Source: Roseburia sp. CAG:10041_57
GTDB taxonomy: Bacteria > Bacillota > Clostridia > Lachnospirales > Lachnospiraceae
Assembly (NCBI GenBank): GCA_001916965.1
Contig: MNTL01000075.1
Location: 1 to 51,639, forward strand
DNA length: 51,639 bases
Direction: 5' to 3'
The notes under the pieces are model-generated. The model did not search any database and was not told where the DNA came from. It saw only the letters and a program-made list of their open reading frames with translations. Below, piece by piece: positions 43,401-51,594 of this stretch (positions within the stretch are counted from its first letter, which is position 1; each line of letters begins with the position of its first letter). A program made the translations under genes and the position numbers.

Positions 43401-44008
43401 GCCGTATATTTGATCAGATCTATATCAGATACCGTAAGAGTGGAGAGGCACAGACACCGGTGAAGCTGGCATTGCTTAAATTCTGGTCAGAGAATCCGGA
43501 GAAAAAGGCACAAGTCGCCAGAGATATCATGTCTGTATTCGTAGGTGAATTTCTGAGAAAAGGCATTTATTTTCCGTTCTTCAAGGAACTGTCAGATCAG
43601 GTTGTATTGCTGCATTATTACAGGAATAAATACTTCGTGGAGTACAGAACCAGACCGGACAGCAAGGTGCGGATACATTACTTCGTAGATTCAGAGAAGG
43701 AGACCAATCCTGTCTATGAAGTAGAAGAAATGAAGGATATGTATGAAGGCATTCATGTGAAGGATTTCTGCCTTTTCCATGGCGAGGTGCTGCAATATTA
43801 TGTGACAGAGACGCTGGATGGCAATGAGCAGATCACACAGAGCGGTACACTGACCAGAAGACCGGAGGATCACGTGCAGGGAAGATTTGGAATGTTGAAT
43901 GATATCATGGTGTCAATGAGTCTTCATGATGAGATTACCGCACAGAAGGTAATGGAAGAATATATGGAAGAGGATTACAGCGTAAGAGAGCTGTTCCGTG
44001 TTTTATAA
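40454..44008 (+). CDS. DUF5717 family large repeat protein
   Basis: 1184 residues, no signal peptide or membrane segment, so cytoplasmic. The first 330 residues are beta-rich, with repeated sandwich-like segments (SLELSVRPRERAEGSFQIST style). From about 330 to 860 it is helical with TPR-like repeats. A beta domain at about 735-800 (VVYERINGENSYPVMDCTCL, then YTNRQLMQTDRLLSF) is followed by further helices and a final beta-rich section (KVRIHYFVDSEK onward). I assign it to DUF5717, a family of Lachnospiraceae without known function. AGGAAGGG lies 10 nt before the ATG at 40454. It is the first gene of an operon with a divergent Hsp70-fold protein, a TPR protein and a membrane protein. Confidence 0.8.
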   Translation: MQEKKGQMTDGIWKCEDRYLKFSCQSLELSVRPRERAEGSFQISTGNDEAKGEIYSSDTRMQSLTTDFSGREAVIEYCFLTGNLEPGSQVHGEFTIISSEGEYTLPYQINVQKPQLESSMGSIRNLFHFANLAKANWAEAVELFYSPEFITIFHKNDKDLETIYLGLSRNPGNEENVEEFLIETNKKTAIEYHTDMEGFMLENVMDSQIRTLAITRSGWGYLKLQVRAEGSFLTLEHDTIMDADFEDDLYRLNFTIDATKLRHGINKGRLIIEDTCHKMSIPIQVMMQEGGLRAEQKRQEKRAVIALMKNYIELKFHKITRNIWVERAAEAIGQLQDLNPDDLMTQLYQVQILTTRERYNEARYWLDKLEPDAFGKESDMLVKCYYLYLETLLNKDESYLQAVTDEIEQIYRRDETQWYLAWFLLYLDQEYIRNPEARWNLLEKQFKLGCSSPILFCEAVLLFQSHPSFILELGQFEQNVIWYAARYQMLDANMIEQVQYLCARLKTYSNLLFRTLCEVYRTNQSPQTITAICRLLILGEKQGTQYFQWYALGVANEVRVTRLYEYYMMSLDIRDKTIILPKMVLMYFAYQSNLDYEHNAYLYAYVVRNRDKDPDLERNYRIAMERFVVDQIRLGHMNEDLAFLYENILAPQMLRDDTAYAFAPLLFMHRITVDNPKITSVVVVYERINGENSYPVMDCTCLIPIYGSEYRLFLQDAEGSRFTRRIAYTNRQLMQTDRLLSFVGPSIEGRLSFDMYLCEQDANYVTITQDNVFRFKHLAESEQVIESFKKEIRVKLLRFYYENDMIGELDTYLDEIEADTMESDERAEFIRFLISRGMFDKAYQWVKRYGMSGVNMKSIARLISKRIVASKFTREDFLINVSYYIYKNMKYDENILQYLMMYYEGQTTHLRNIWKSAVELELPVDDIMHRILGQMRFTHVIVPEKDEILLSYAVSPEHDDTLVQELLDDAAYAYFVQDAITDSRIFDQIYIRYRKSGEAQTPVKLALLKFWSENPEKKAQVARDIMSVFVGEFLRKGIYFPFFKELSDQVVLLHYYRNKYFVEYRTRPDSKVRIHYFVDSEKETNPVYEVEEMKDMYEGIHVKDFCLFHGEVLQYYVTETLDGNEQITQSGTLTRRPEDHVQGRFGMLNDIMVSMSLHDEITAQKVMEEYMEEDYSVRELFRVL

Positions 44009-44026
44009 AAAGGATATGAAGTCGGT

Positions 44027-45352
44027 ATGTTTTTGGATAAAGCATTAGATGAAATTGGCAGGAAAAATAAAATAGTAATAGGGCTTGATCTTACAAATGA
44101 TTATGTGCAGATCAGTTATTGCAGGCTGGATCAGAGCATGCCGGATACAGTGAGCCTGGTCATGGGCGAGGAACAGTACAATATTCCAGCAGTACTATGT
44201 CGGAAGCATCAGCAGGAAGGTCAGGAGGAATTCTGGGTCATCGGCAAGGATGCATTGCAGACGGCAAAAGATGGCAAAGGCGATCTGGTAGAAGACCTGC
44301 TTTTACTGGTCAGGAATAACACCTCTGCGCAGGTCGGAGACAAAGAATATACTCCCAGGGAGCTGATGGAGATCTTCTTTAAAAAGCTGCTTGGATTTAC
44401 CGCAGCTTACACCGGTGGAATGGAACTTGCAGCAATCGCAATGACATTGAAGAGTATAGAACCGGATACCTGCAATCTTCTCAGAGAGGCAGGAAGCAGT
44501 GCAGCGGGAAGTCAGTGCGAGATTTTCTTTATGTCTCATCAGGATTGTTTCTTCCAATATATACTGCATCAGCCGGAAGAGATGTGGACACAGAATGTCC
44601 TGCTCTATGATTACCAGAAGGATGGAATACACAGTTACGAATTGCAGATGAACCGTAATTCCAGACCGGTTGTCTGTCTGATTGAGGAAGAGAACTTTCC
44701 ACAGATGAAAATGACAGATGTGTCACAAATGTCTGATGCACAGAAACAGGCATTTTTCACACAGCTGGATAATGCATTCCTTGAGATTGTCAGGAACCAC
44801 TGTGAAGGTAAATTCGTATCTTCTGCATTTTTGCTGGGAGACCATTTTACAAGAGACTGGTGTAAGGATTCACTACGGTATCTGTGCAAAGGCAGACGAG
44901 TATTTCAGGGAAACAATCTGTTCAGCAAGGGCGCATGTTATGGCGCAAGAGAGAAAGTATTACCTTCTACCTTGAGCACAACTTATGTCTACCTCTCAGA
45001 TGAGTGCCTGCATGCCAATATCGGTATGAACTGCAACCGGGGTAAAGAGGAAACATATCAGCCGTTATTGAATGCAGGAACGAACTGGTATGATGCCAGA
45101 AGGTCCATAGATCTGATTCTTGCAAAAGACAATACACTGGAGCTTACAATTACACCAGTAGACGGCGGACAGGCGAAAATTGCCAGAATTACGCTGGAAG
45201 GACTTCATGTAAGAGGAAACAAAACGAACCGGATAGGACTCTCAATATGCATGAAAAATGCAGAAACAGCGGAAATAGAGATTGCTGATAAGGGGTTTGG
45301 TGAATTCTATCCTTCAAGTGGCAGAACATGGAAAGAGAGCTTCGTATTATAA
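44027..45352 (+). CDS. DUF5716 family protein, divergent Hsp70/actin fold
   Basis: 441 residues. The N-terminal 300 residues trace an Hsp70/actin-type nucleotide-binding fold: phosphate-1 region IVIGLDLTNDYVQISY (16-31, D21), a helical subdomain, a phosphate-2-like strand VLLYDYQKDG (191-200), and an adenosine-like strand SAFLLGDHFTR (265-275). The glycine-rich phosphate-2 loop typical of Hsp70 (DLGGGT) is replaced, so ATP hydrolysis is doubtful. Residues 330-441 are beta-rich and resemble a peptide-binding subdomain. It is 18 nt after DUF5717 and its stop overlaps the next start. Function unknown. Confidence 0.75.
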   Translation: MFLDKALDEIGRKNKIVIGLDLTNDYVQISYCRLDQSMPDTVSLVMGEEQYNIPAVLCRKHQQEGQEEFWVIGKDALQTAKDGKGDLVEDLLLLVRNNTSAQVGDKEYTPRELMEIFFKKLLGFTAAYTGGMELAAIAMTLKSIEPDTCNLLREAGSSAAGSQCEIFFMSHQDCFFQYILHQPEEMWTQNVLLYDYQKDGIHSYELQMNRNSRPVVCLIEEENFPQMKMTDVSQMSDAQKQAFFTQLDNAFLEIVRNHCEGKFVSSAFLLGDHFTRDWCKDSLRYLCKGRRVFQGNNLFSKGACYGAREKVLPSTLSTTYVYLSDECLHANIGMNCNRGKEETYQPLLNAGTNWYDARRSIDLILAKDNTLELTITPVDGGQAKIARITLEGLHVRGNKTNRIGLSICMKNAETAEIEIADKGFGEFYPSSGRTWKESFVL

Positions 45353-46182
45353 TGAATAATGTGTATTTATGTACCGGAAATTATGCAAAAAAACCATTTT
45401 ATGTAAATTTTTCTGACATTTCACTGTATTCCATGGAAGAATTGTGTTATTATTTTATAGACAGGATATATCTTCTGGATTATGACATCATGAACCAGCA
45501 GCTGGTAGACTGGATTCGCAGTGAGTGTGGGATGAACAGTCTGGCAGATGAATTGGATATATACATTAGAAAGCATGTATCCGTAGCTGCCTTTGTTACG
45601 ACAATTCTGGAGAGTACAGGTCTTTATGATGACAATACCATTAAGCAGGTGGGAAGAATCCTGAAGGAACAGGCAGAGCTTTCTCCTTATGAAAGGCTCA
45701 GGAAGAGAGCAGAATATCTGTACCAGACAGGAAGATTTCGTCAGGCAATGGAGATCTATATGGAGCTGAAGGAGCATACGCCTGTTGAAAATACAGAGCA
45801 AAGAGCAGATCTGTATTATAATATAGCATCCTTATATGCAATGGACTATGCCTATGAGCAGGCAGCAGAGTACTATTATGAAGCATATAAGCTCAAACCG
45901 CAGGTGCAGATACGCCGTATGTACATTCTGGCGAATCGTAAGGCAATGACGGATTTTGATTATGGTGTATTTATGCGTGAGAATACGGACTGGCAGGCAG
46001 ATTTTGCCGCAGTAGATACCATGCTTGCAGATACGCACCAGAAATGGCTGGAATCTAAGGAGATGCAGAGACTGAATGATCTTTTGGAGGAAAGGATCAA
46101 TGGTCAGTTGGAACAGTATCATCAGCAGACAGGGGAATTAATTGCTGCACTGAAACAGGATTACCGAAGACAGATCGTGTAG
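45352..46182 (+). CDS. TPR protein of the DUF5717 operon
   Basis: 276 residues, cytoplasmic. Residues 1-105 are a mixed domain with MEELCYYFIDRIYLLDYDIM and no recognised family. Residues 110-190 hold two to three TPR units (RAEYLYQTGRFRQAMEIYME, LYYNIASLYAMDYAYEQAAE), and 215-276 form a coiled coil. The ATG at 45352 overlaps the DUF5716 stop (TAATG), so translational coupling is expected; a start at 45328 inside the upstream gene is in frame but less likely. A partner role beside an Hsp70-like protein is inference. Confidence 0.75.
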   Translation: MNNVYLCTGNYAKKPFYVNFSDISLYSMEELCYYFIDRIYLLDYDIMNQQLVDWIRSECGMNSLADELDIYIRKHVSVAAFVTTILESTGLYDDNTIKQVGRILKEQAELSPYERLRKRAEYLYQTGRFRQAMEIYMELKEHTPVENTEQRADLYYNIASLYAMDYAYEQAAEYYYEAYKLKPQVQIRRMYILANRKAMTDFDYGVFMRENTDWQADFAAVDTMLADTHQKWLESKEMQRLNDLLEERINGQLEQYHQQTGELIAALKQDYRRQIV

Positions 46183-46224
46183 CAGGGATGAAGGATTAAG
46201 AGTGTAAGGGAAGGGGAAAAGCAA

Positions 46225-47415
46225 ATGGGATTACTAAGGAATATTGCCGATAAGCTGAAAGGAAAGAAACAGGAAGCAATAGAGATCGAATACAATCCAC
46301 AGGAAGAACCGGAAGGACTCAGACGTGATGATGTGGATATGCACGATAAGAAGCAGAGAGAGCGCTATGTGAAGGCATGTCTGGAACAAATGGCGGAAGC
46401 TTCCAAGGAACTGGAGACGCTTGGCAGTGAGTACAATCTGGTAACTTCTTATCTGACAGATATGGAAGAGATTGATGCACTTCCACCAGAGATCAGAGAG
46501 CAGCTTGGCAATATGGCGAAGAAGATCGTAGACATAGAAGACAACCAGAAACAGCAGCAGAATAAGAAAAAGATCATGTCGGATGAAGAATATAACCATA
46601 TGGACAGACTGGCAGACTGCATGCCGGAAGGCTGTGACAAGCTGAAGGAAGCAGAGGATTATCAGATTCTGATCAAGAAAGATCTGAACAGACTGGATGG
46701 CGAGAAGCATGCATATATATACAGACGAAATGAACTTCTGAACGGACAGAAGAATATGAAGGGAATCGTAGGAATCTGTGTAGGCTCCATGCTTTTTCTG
46801 GTAGTATTACTGGCAATCCTTTCATCAGTCTGGAAGCTGGATGTACAGATTGGTTATCTGATCGCAGTGTTGATTGCAGCCTGTGTCATGACCTTTGCAT
46901 ATGTGAAATTCGGAGAAGCCAACAGAGAACTGGTCAAAGTAGACAAAGCGATCAATAAGCTGGTATTGCTGCAGAATACAGTAAAGATCCGATATGTGAA
47001 CAATACCAATCTTCTCGAATATCTGTATGTGAAATATGATGTGGACAGTTCCGCAGATTTAAGGAAGCTTTGGGGAAAATACGAAGAAGAGAAGAGACAG
47101 CGAGAAGAAGAACAGCAGAGACAGAATGATATGGATTTCTACCAGGCATCACTGGTAAGACTTCTGCGTAAATGCAAGGTACACGACCCTAATATATGGA
47201 TACATCAGGCAACAGCCCTGTATGATAATAAAGAAATGGTAGAGATCAGACATGGTCTTATCATACGTAGACAGAAACTTAGAAAACAGATGGAATATAA
47301 CGCCAGAGTAGCTCAGGATGCACAGGATGAAGTAAAGGATATGGTATCCAAATTCCCTGAATATGCAAAGAAAATTCTTGACCTTGTCAATGATTATGAA
47401 AGGGCACTGGCATAA
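46225..47415 (+). CDS. Coiled-coil membrane protein of the DUF5717 operon
   Basis: 396 residues. A long N-terminal coiled coil (about 40-170, very rich in Lys/Glu/Gln), two transmembrane helices in the middle (181-200 and 208-227) and a second coiled coil after them (285-315, REEEQQRQNDM), ending in a helical domain. Both soluble arms face the cytoplasm. It is the last gene of the operon, which could recruit the DUF5717 complex to the membrane (inference). AAGGGGAAAAG precedes the ATG. It is followed by a terminator at 47421. Confidence 0.75.
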   Translation: MGLLRNIADKLKGKKQEAIEIEYNPQEEPEGLRRDDVDMHDKKQRERYVKACLEQMAEASKELETLGSEYNLVTSYLTDMEEIDALPPEIREQLGNMAKKIVDIEDNQKQQQNKKKIMSDEEYNHMDRLADCMPEGCDKLKEAEDYQILIKKDLNRLDGEKHAYIYRRNELLNGQKNMKGIVGICVGSMLFLVVLLAILSSVWKLDVQIGYLIAVLIAACVMTFAYVKFGEANRELVKVDKAINKLVLLQNTVKIRYVNNTNLLEYLYVKYDVDSSADLRKLWGKYEEEKRQREEEQQRQNDMDFYQASLVRLLRKCKVHDPNIWIHQATALYDNKEMVEIRHGLIIRRQKLRKQMEYNARVAQDAQDEVKDMVSKFPEYAKKILDLVNDYERALA

Positions 47416-47420
47416 ATACG

Positions 47421-47457
47421 AAAGCAGCCGTTCCGATTTGGAGGGGCTGCTTTTAAA
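47421..47457 (+). terminator. Intrinsic terminator of the DUF5717 operon
   Basis: 9-bp stem AAAGCAGCC/GGCTGCTTT (47421-47429 and 47445-47453) with a 15-nt loop and TTTTAAATTT after it. Confidence 0.85.
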
Positions 47458-47473
47458 TTTGCCCCCAAATACA

Positions 47474-47503
47474 TTGACTAATGGAAAGTTCCTGTATTAT
47501 AAT
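47474..47503 (+). promoter_or_regulatory. Sigma-A promoter of the pur operon
   Basis: TTGACT (47474-47479), 18-nt spacer, TATAAT (47498-47503). Near-consensus, so transcription is likely to be limited by a repressor or attenuator rather than by promoter strength. Confidence 0.8.
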
Positions 47504-47517
47504 TCAGAGGTATTGTG

Positions 47518-47576
47518 GTGTATCATGGTGATAACACTATAGAACTATCATGCACAGGGACGAAGTCTCTCTTTTT
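47518..47576 (+). promoter_or_regulatory. Leader of purC with possible attenuator
   Basis: The leader has an 8-bp hairpin GTGTATCA/TGAT-a-ACAC (47518-47537) and then a small terminator-like hairpin AGGGAC-GAA-GTCTCT (47556-47570) followed by CTTTTTAAA. This would stop transcription 20 nt before purC unless prevented. It does not match the purine riboswitch consensus that I know. Confidence 0.45.
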
Positions 47577-47596
47577 AAACACGAGGAGGAAAAGAA

Positions 47597-48469
47597 ATGC
47601 AGGAATTTACGCCTATTAAAGAAGGTAAAGTACGAGAGGTATATGATAACGGAGATAGCCTTATCATTGTTGCGACTGATAGAATTTCAGCCTTTGACCA
47701 CATCTTAAAGAACAAGATTACCAAGAAGGGTGCCATTCTTACCCAGATGTCTAAATTCTGGTTCGATTATACCAAGGATGTATTACCAAATCACATGATT
47801 TCAGTTGACGTAAAGGATATGCCTGAATTCTTCCAGAATGAGAAATATGATGGAAACAGCATGATGTGTAAGAAGCTTGAAATGCTTCCAATCGAATGCA
47901 TCGTGCGTGGATATATTACAGGAAGCGGCTGGGCAAGCTACAAGGAGAATGGTACGGTATGTGGTATCAAACTGCCGGATGGCTTACAGGAATCCCAGAA
48001 GCTGCCTGAACCGATCTATACACCAAGTACCAAGGCTGATCTTGGAGACCATGATGAGAATATCTCTTTTGAACAGAGTGTTGAAGTATTGGAGAAGATC
48101 TATCCTGGAAAAGGTGAAGAGTATGCTGCCAAAATCAAGGAAGCAACCATTGCTTTATATAAGAAATGTGCAGAATACGCATTGAGCAAGGGCATTATCA
48201 TCGCAGATACCAAGTTTGAGTTCGGTCTTGATGAGAACGGCAATGTGGTTCTGGGTGACGAGATGCTTACACCTGACAGCTCCAGATTCTGGCCATTAGA
48301 GGGCTACGAAGCAGGTAAGGGACAGCCTTCCTTTGATAAGCAGTATGTAAGAGACTGGCTTAAGGCAAACCCTGATAATGATTATCTTCTTCCTGATGAA
48401 GTAGTAGAGAAAACTGTTGCCAAGTACAAGGAAGCCTTTGCTTTATTGACAGGCAGGGAATTCAAATAA
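47597..48469 (+). CDS. purC: Phosphoribosylaminoimidazole-succinocarboxamide synthase
   Basis: 290 residues. SAICAR synthase joins CAIR and aspartate with ATP in de novo purine synthesis. Motifs: KEGKVREVYDNGDSL, VATDRISAFDHIL, VRGYITGSGW, DTKFEFGLDENG and DEMLTPDSSRFWP. It is the longer, yeast Ade1-like form rather than the roughly 240-residue E. coli/B. subtilis form. GAGGAGG precedes the ATG. First gene of purC-purF-purB. Confidence 0.97.
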   Translation: MQEFTPIKEGKVREVYDNGDSLIIVATDRISAFDHILKNKITKKGAILTQMSKFWFDYTKDVLPNHMISVDVKDMPEFFQNEKYDGNSMMCKKLEMLPIECIVRGYITGSGWASYKENGTVCGIKLPDGLQESQKLPEPIYTPSTKADLGDHDENISFEQSVEVLEKIYPGKGEEYAAKIKEATIALYKKCAEYALSKGIIIADTKFEFGLDENGNVVLGDEMLTPDSSRFWPLEGYEAGKGQPSFDKQYVRDWLKANPDNDYLLPDEVVEKTVAKYKEAFALLTGREFK

Positions 48470-48496
48470 GTACATGCATCAGAAAGGTAAGTATCA

Positions 48497-49948
48497 ATGG
48501 ATAACGAGAAAGTATTAGTTTCTTCTACGTGGGACGATGAGCTTCACGAAGAATGTGGTGTATTCGGCATCTACGATTTCGATGGAAAAGACGTTGCTTC
48601 CACAATATATTATGGTCTGTTCGCATTACAGCACAGAGGACAGGAGAGCTGTGGTATTGCCGTTAGCGAGACCAATGGTCCTAAGGGAAAGGTAACTTCC
48701 TATAAAGGAATGGGACTTGTCAACGAGGTGTTTGCACCGGAGAATCTGGAATCCCTGCACGGAGATATTGGTGTAGGCCATACCAGATATTCAACAGCAG
48801 GCGCTTCTACCCGTGAGAATGCGCAGCCTCTGGTACTGAATTATGTAAAGGGTACTCTGGCACTGGCGCACAATGGTAATCTGATCAATGCAGCAGAGCT
48901 TCGCAGAGATCTGGAATATACAGGTGCTATTTTCCAGACGACCATTGATTCAGAGGTTATTGCATACCATATTGCAAGAGAACGTCTCAATTCCAAGACG
49001 GCAGAAGAGGCAGTAAATCGTGCCTGTCTTAAAATAAAAGGTGCCTATGCATTGGTTGTCATGAGTCCCCGTAAGCTTATGGGAGCAAGGGACCCTTATG
49101 GATTCAAGCCTCTTTGTATTGGTAAACGTGACAATGCGTACATCTTGGCATCCGAGACCTGCGCATTGGATACCATCGGTGCAGAGTATGTACGTGATGT
49201 CCTTCCGGGAGAGACCGTTACGATTACCCCTGAGAATGGCATTGTATCAGATATGTCAAGGGCTTTGCCTAAGGAAAAGGAAGCCAGATGTATCTTTGAA
49301 TATATTTATTTTGCAAGACCTGACAGCCATATTGACGGTATCAGCGTATATGCATCCAGAATCAAGGCAGGACGTTTCCTTGCCATGGATTCACCTGTAG
49401 ATGCGGATCTGGTCGTAGGTGTACCTGAATCCGGTAATGCAGCAGCTTTGGGATATTCCTTACAGTCAGGGATCCCCTATGGAACGGCTTTTGTCAAGAA
49501 CAGCTATGTGGGCAGAACCTTCATTAAGCCTAAGCAGAGCAGCCGTGAATCCAGCGTTCGTGTGAAGCTGAACGTATTGAAAGAGGCAGTAGATGGCAAG
49601 AGAATTATCATGATTGATGACTCTATCGTACGTGGTACGACATCAGACCGTATCGTGAAAATGCTCAGAGATGCCGGCGCTAAGGAAGTACATGTCAGAA
49701 TCAGTTCCCCGCCATTCTTATGGCCATGCTATTTTGGTACAGATGTTCCGGCAAGAGAACAACTGATTGCTTATAACCGCAGCATAGAGGATATTCGCAA
49801 GATTATCGGTGCAGATTCCCTGGGATATCTGGAGATCAACCGCCTGAGAGAAATGGTGGACGGACTCAATATCTGTGAAGGATGCTTTACAGGTAATTAT
49901 CCACTGGAACCACCCCAGGAAGATATCAGAGGCGAATACGATAAGTAA
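48497..49948 (+). CDS. purF: Amidophosphoribosyltransferase
   Basis: 483 residues. It catalyses the first committed step of purine synthesis, converting PRPP and glutamine to phosphoribosylamine. The nucleophile of the glutaminase domain is C20 (EECGVFGIYD), so a 19-residue propeptide must be removed to expose it; B. subtilis PurF has a shorter one of 11. Phosphoribosyltransferase motif IIMIDDSIVRGTT is intact. Four cysteines for a [4Fe-4S] cluster are present (EARCIF, PCYFGT, CEGC), as in the oxygen-labile Firmicutes form. GAAAGGTAAG precedes the start. Confidence 0.96.
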   Translation: MDNEKVLVSSTWDDELHEECGVFGIYDFDGKDVASTIYYGLFALQHRGQESCGIAVSETNGPKGKVTSYKGMGLVNEVFAPENLESLHGDIGVGHTRYSTAGASTRENAQPLVLNYVKGTLALAHNGNLINAAELRRDLEYTGAIFQTTIDSEVIAYHIARERLNSKTAEEAVNRACLKIKGAYALVVMSPRKLMGARDPYGFKPLCIGKRDNAYILASETCALDTIGAEYVRDVLPGETVTITPENGIVSDMSRALPKEKEARCIFEYIYFARPDSHIDGISVYASRIKAGRFLAMDSPVDADLVVGVPESGNAAALGYSLQSGIPYGTAFVKNSYVGRTFIKPKQSSRESSVRVKLNVLKEAVDGKRIIMIDDSIVRGTTSDRIVKMLRDAGAKEVHVRISSPPFLWPCYFGTDVPAREQLIAYNRSIEDIRKIIGADSLGYLEINRLREMVDGLNICEGCFTGNYPLEPPQEDIRGEYDK

Positions 49949-49969
49949 AAAAGAAATGAGGATTTATAT

Positions 49970-51421
49970 ATGAGTACAGACAGATATACAAGTCCGTTGT
50001 CTGAGCGATATGCCAGCAAGGAAATGCAGTACATTTTTTCACAGGATATGAAATTCACTACATGGAGAAAGCTCTGGATCGCACTGGCTGAGACAGAAAT
50101 GGAGCTGGGACTTTCCGAGAATGGCAAGCCTGTCATCACACAGGAACAGATCGATGAACTCAAGGCTCATGTCAATGACATCAATTATGATGTGGCAAAA
50201 GAACGTGAGAAACAGGTTCGTCATGATGTTATGAGCCATGTATATGCATATGGACAGCAGTGTCCCAAGGCAGCAGGAATCATCCATCTGGGTGCTACCT
50301 CCTGTTATGTTGGCGATAATACAGACATTATCGTGATGCATGAAGCATTAAAGCTTGTACATAAGAAGCTTGTAAATGTAATCGCTGAACTTGCAGCTTT
50401 TGCAGATAAATATAAGAACCTTCCAACACTTGCATTTACTCATTTCCAGCCTGCACAGCCTACAACAGTAGGTAAGCGTGCAACACTCTGGACACAGGAG
50501 TTCTTAATGGATCTGGAAGATCTTGAGTATGTAATGAACAGTCTGAAGCTTCTGGGATCTAAGGGAACAACAGGAACACAGGCAAGCTTCCTGGAACTGT
50601 TTGACGGAGATCAGGAGACAATTGACAAGATTGATCCTATGATTGCTGCCAAGATGGGCTTCAAGGAGTGCTATGCAGTATCCGGACAGACTTATTCCCG
50701 TAAAGTAGATACCAGAGTTGCAAATATTCTGGCAGGCATTGCCGCAAGTGCTCATAAGATGTCCAATGATATCCGTCTGTTACAGCACTTAAAGGAAGTA
50801 GAAGAACCATTCGAGAAGAGCCAGATCGGTTCCTCAGCAATGGCTTACAAGCGTAATCCTATGAGAAGTGAGCGTATCGCATCTCTTTCCAGATATGTGA
50901 TGATCGATGCTCTGAATCCTGCAATTACATCAGCAACACAGTGGTTTGAAAGAACTCTGGATGATTCTGCAAACAAGAGACTTTCCATTCCGGAAGGATT
51001 CCTTGCAATTGATGGAATTCTTGATCTGTGTCTCAACGTAGTAGATGGACTGGTTGTATATGACAAAGTTATCACAAAGCACATGATGGCAGAGCTTCCT
51101 TTTATGGCTACAGAGAATATCATGATGGATGCAGTAAAGAATGGCGGTAACCGTCAGGAACTGCATGAGAAGATCAGAACTCTTTCCATGGAAGCAGGCA
51201 AGACTGTTAAGCAGGAAGGCAAAGATAACAACCTGCTTGAACTGATTGCGGCAGATCCTGAATTCAACCTGACACTGGAAGAATTACAGGCTACCATGGA
51301 ACCTGCAAAATACGTAGGACGCGCACCGATTCAGGTAGAGAAGTTCCTTGCAAATGTGGTACAGCCAGTGCTTGATGCCAATAAGGCAGAACTTGGCGTA
51401 AAGGCTGAAATTAACGTATAA
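49970..51421 (+). CDS. purB: Adenylosuccinate lyase
   Basis: 483 residues. Cleaves SAICAR and adenylosuccinate, acting twice in AMP synthesis. The fumarase/aspartase signature SSAMAYKRNPMRSE is intact, as are GATSCYVGDN (position of the active-site His-Thr-Ser region) and THFQPAQPTT. It belongs to the longer human-like PurB form rather than the E. coli form. Co-transcribed with purC and purF; the gap to purF is 21 nt. A terminator follows. Confidence 0.97.
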   Translation: MSTDRYTSPLSERYASKEMQYIFSQDMKFTTWRKLWIALAETEMELGLSENGKPVITQEQIDELKAHVNDINYDVAKEREKQVRHDVMSHVYAYGQQCPKAAGIIHLGATSCYVGDNTDIIVMHEALKLVHKKLVNVIAELAAFADKYKNLPTLAFTHFQPAQPTTVGKRATLWTQEFLMDLEDLEYVMNSLKLLGSKGTTGTQASFLELFDGDQETIDKIDPMIAAKMGFKECYAVSGQTYSRKVDTRVANILAGIAASAHKMSNDIRLLQHLKEVEEPFEKSQIGSSAMAYKRNPMRSERIASLSRYVMIDALNPAITSATQWFERTLDDSANKRLSIPEGFLAIDGILDLCLNVVDGLVVYDKVITKHMMAELPFMATENIMMDAVKNGGNRQELHEKIRTLSMEAGKTVKQEGKDNNLLELIAADPEFNLTLEELQATMEPAKYVGRAPIQVEKFLANVVQPVLDANKAELGVKAEINV

Positions 51422-51447
51422 ATTCCACAATTTTATATTGACTTTAG

Positions 51448-51475
51448 AAAGTGGCGGGCAACTGCCACTTTTTTG
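51448..51475 (+). terminator. Intrinsic terminator after purB
   Basis: 8-bp stem AAAGTGGC/GCCACTTT with an 8-nt loop and TTTTTTGG. Confidence 0.9.
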
Positions 51476-51594
51476 GTTTCTCCCTTTTTACAAAAGTGTG
51501 TCTGATGCATACTAACTCATAATTGGTGCTAGAATATAAGCATAGACACGAAATGTTGAACAAGCTATACTTATAGAAAAAGGAGTTCAACACA

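Noticed and set aside
47504..47596. Purine or PRPP riboswitch before purC
   Set aside because: The conserved core sequences I know for these riboswitches are not present; only generic hairpins are visible.
51480..51594. Terminal inverted repeat of the IS at the window end
   Set aside because: Only one end is in the window, so the repeat cannot be verified; left as a candidate in the transposase entry.
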